Source of the DNA: Eubacteriales bacterium | GTDB taxonomy: Bacteria; Bacillota; Clostridia; Oscillospirales; CAG-382 | Direction: 5' to 3' | Length of the DNA: 22,995 nt | Assembly (NCBI GenBank): GCA_028701715.1 | Contig: JAQVQF010000006.1 | Coordinates: 1 to 22,995, forward strand | Notes under the pieces: generated by a model | Databases searched by the model: none | What the model was told of the DNA's origin: nothing | What the model saw: only the letters and a program-made list of their open reading frames with translations | Program-made: the position numbers and the translations under genes | Shown here: positions 22,775-22,995 of the stretch, in pieces | How the letters are laid out: the number at the start of each line of letters is the position of its first letter | Position numbering within the stretch: position 1 is the stretch's first letter

Positions 22775-22995
22775 TTTAAAGGAATTTACCAAAGGTATAA
22801 TAAAAGAAAATCCGGCGCTGGTTCTTCTGCTGGGAACCTGTCCGACTCTCGCAATATCATCCTCAGCTGTCGATTCGCTCGGAATGGGCATAGCCGCCGC
22901 GCTGGTGCTTATATGCTCCAATGCGGTTATATCCGCTTTGAAAAAATTCATTCCCGACTCGGTGCGTATACCGGCGTTTATAACCGTTATAGCGT
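22758..22995 (+). CDS. rnfE: Rnf electron transport complex subunit E (5' part, cut by window edge)
   Basis: An open frame from the ATG at 22758 runs to the end of the window (79 codons). The product starts with a short polar segment, then NPALVLLLGTCPTLAI, matching the N-P-x-x-V-x-x-L-G-x-C-P start of RnfE/RnfA-type subunits, and two further hydrophobic helices. Cys28 is in the place of the cysteine that helps hold the membrane-buried [2Fe-2S] cluster shared with RnfA (family knowledge). AAGGAAAGGGG lies upstream within rnfG. The gene order C-D-G-E predicts rnfA and rnfB next. Confidence 0.92.
   Translation, partial: MPANSNLKEFTKGIIKENPALVLLLGTCPTLAISSSAVDSLGMGIAAALVLICSNAVISALKKFIPDSVRIPAFITVIA

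Noticed and set aside
1..22995. A defence, mobile or toxin-antitoxin system
   Set aside because: Every sizeable frame on both strands is explained by metabolic, repair, lipid or electron-transport genes; no integrase, transposase, terminal repeats, CRISPR-type spacing or toxin-antitoxin pair was seen.

Overview
The window reads as chromosomal DNA of an anaerobic, low-to-mid-GC Gram-positive bacterium of class Clostridia, probably an uncultured gut or rumen lineage. I infer this from a RecD2-type helicase, a YqeG-type HAD phosphatase, strong AGGAGG-like ribosome binding sites, consensus SigA-type promoters, an Rnf cluster in the order C-D-G-E, and the ApbE / NusG-domain-II / Gx-transporter set in front of it. 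The standard genetic code fits. Isoleucine is often ATA and tyrosine TAT although many other third positions are G or C. I see no insertion sequences, integrases, tRNAs, rRNAs, CRISPR arrays or phage genes.

Layout. (1) 28-1092: pfkA (glycolysis), forward. It converges on a reverse lipid operon at 1115-3069 (phosphatidylserine decarboxylase and a flippase-like membrane protein). The shared terminator hairpin overlaps the last codons of psd. (2) 3070-3327: a divergent promoter region with two near-perfect SigA promoters, a 7-bp inverted repeat and a 10-bp tandem duplication of the -10 box. (3) 3328-8876: a tightly packed forward operon of a YqeG-like phosphatase, an endonuclease IV-like TIM barrel, prmA, NAD-dependent DNA ligase ligA and an M29 aminopeptidase. 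It ends in a 34-bp perfect mirror repeat and a strong GC-rich terminator. (4) 8942-17849, all reverse: in transcription order a small membrane protein, recD2, a DUF6259 glycosidase-like protein, a GH2 beta-galactosidase, a D-2-hydroxyacid dehydrogenase and a DUF1284 cysteine protein. (5) 17998 to the right edge, forward: apbE, a NusG-domain-II protein, a Gx-transporter/HepA-like membrane protein, then rnfC, rnfD, rnfG and the start of rnfE, cut by the edge.

How the parts fit. The right-hand operon encodes most of an ion-pumping ferredoxin:NAD+ oxidoreductase (Rnf) together with ApbE, the enzyme that attaches FMN to its RnfD and RnfG subunits; the target motifs are visible in both. rnfA and rnfB should lie just beyond the window. 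The reverse carbohydrate block has two predicted cytoplasmic glycosidases and a hydroxyacid dehydrogenase but no transporter or regulator in view. The middle operon is housekeeping (DNA ligation and repair, ribosomal protein methylation, peptide turnover).

I did not find a clearly new multi-gene defence or mobile system. The points most worth a second look are the EetA/EetB-like pair inside the Rnf operon, the uncharacterised DUF6259/GH2/dehydrogenase/DUF1284 block, active-site substitutions in the Psd and endonuclease IV-like proteins, the small membrane protein overlapping recD2, and unusual promoter and terminator architecture.
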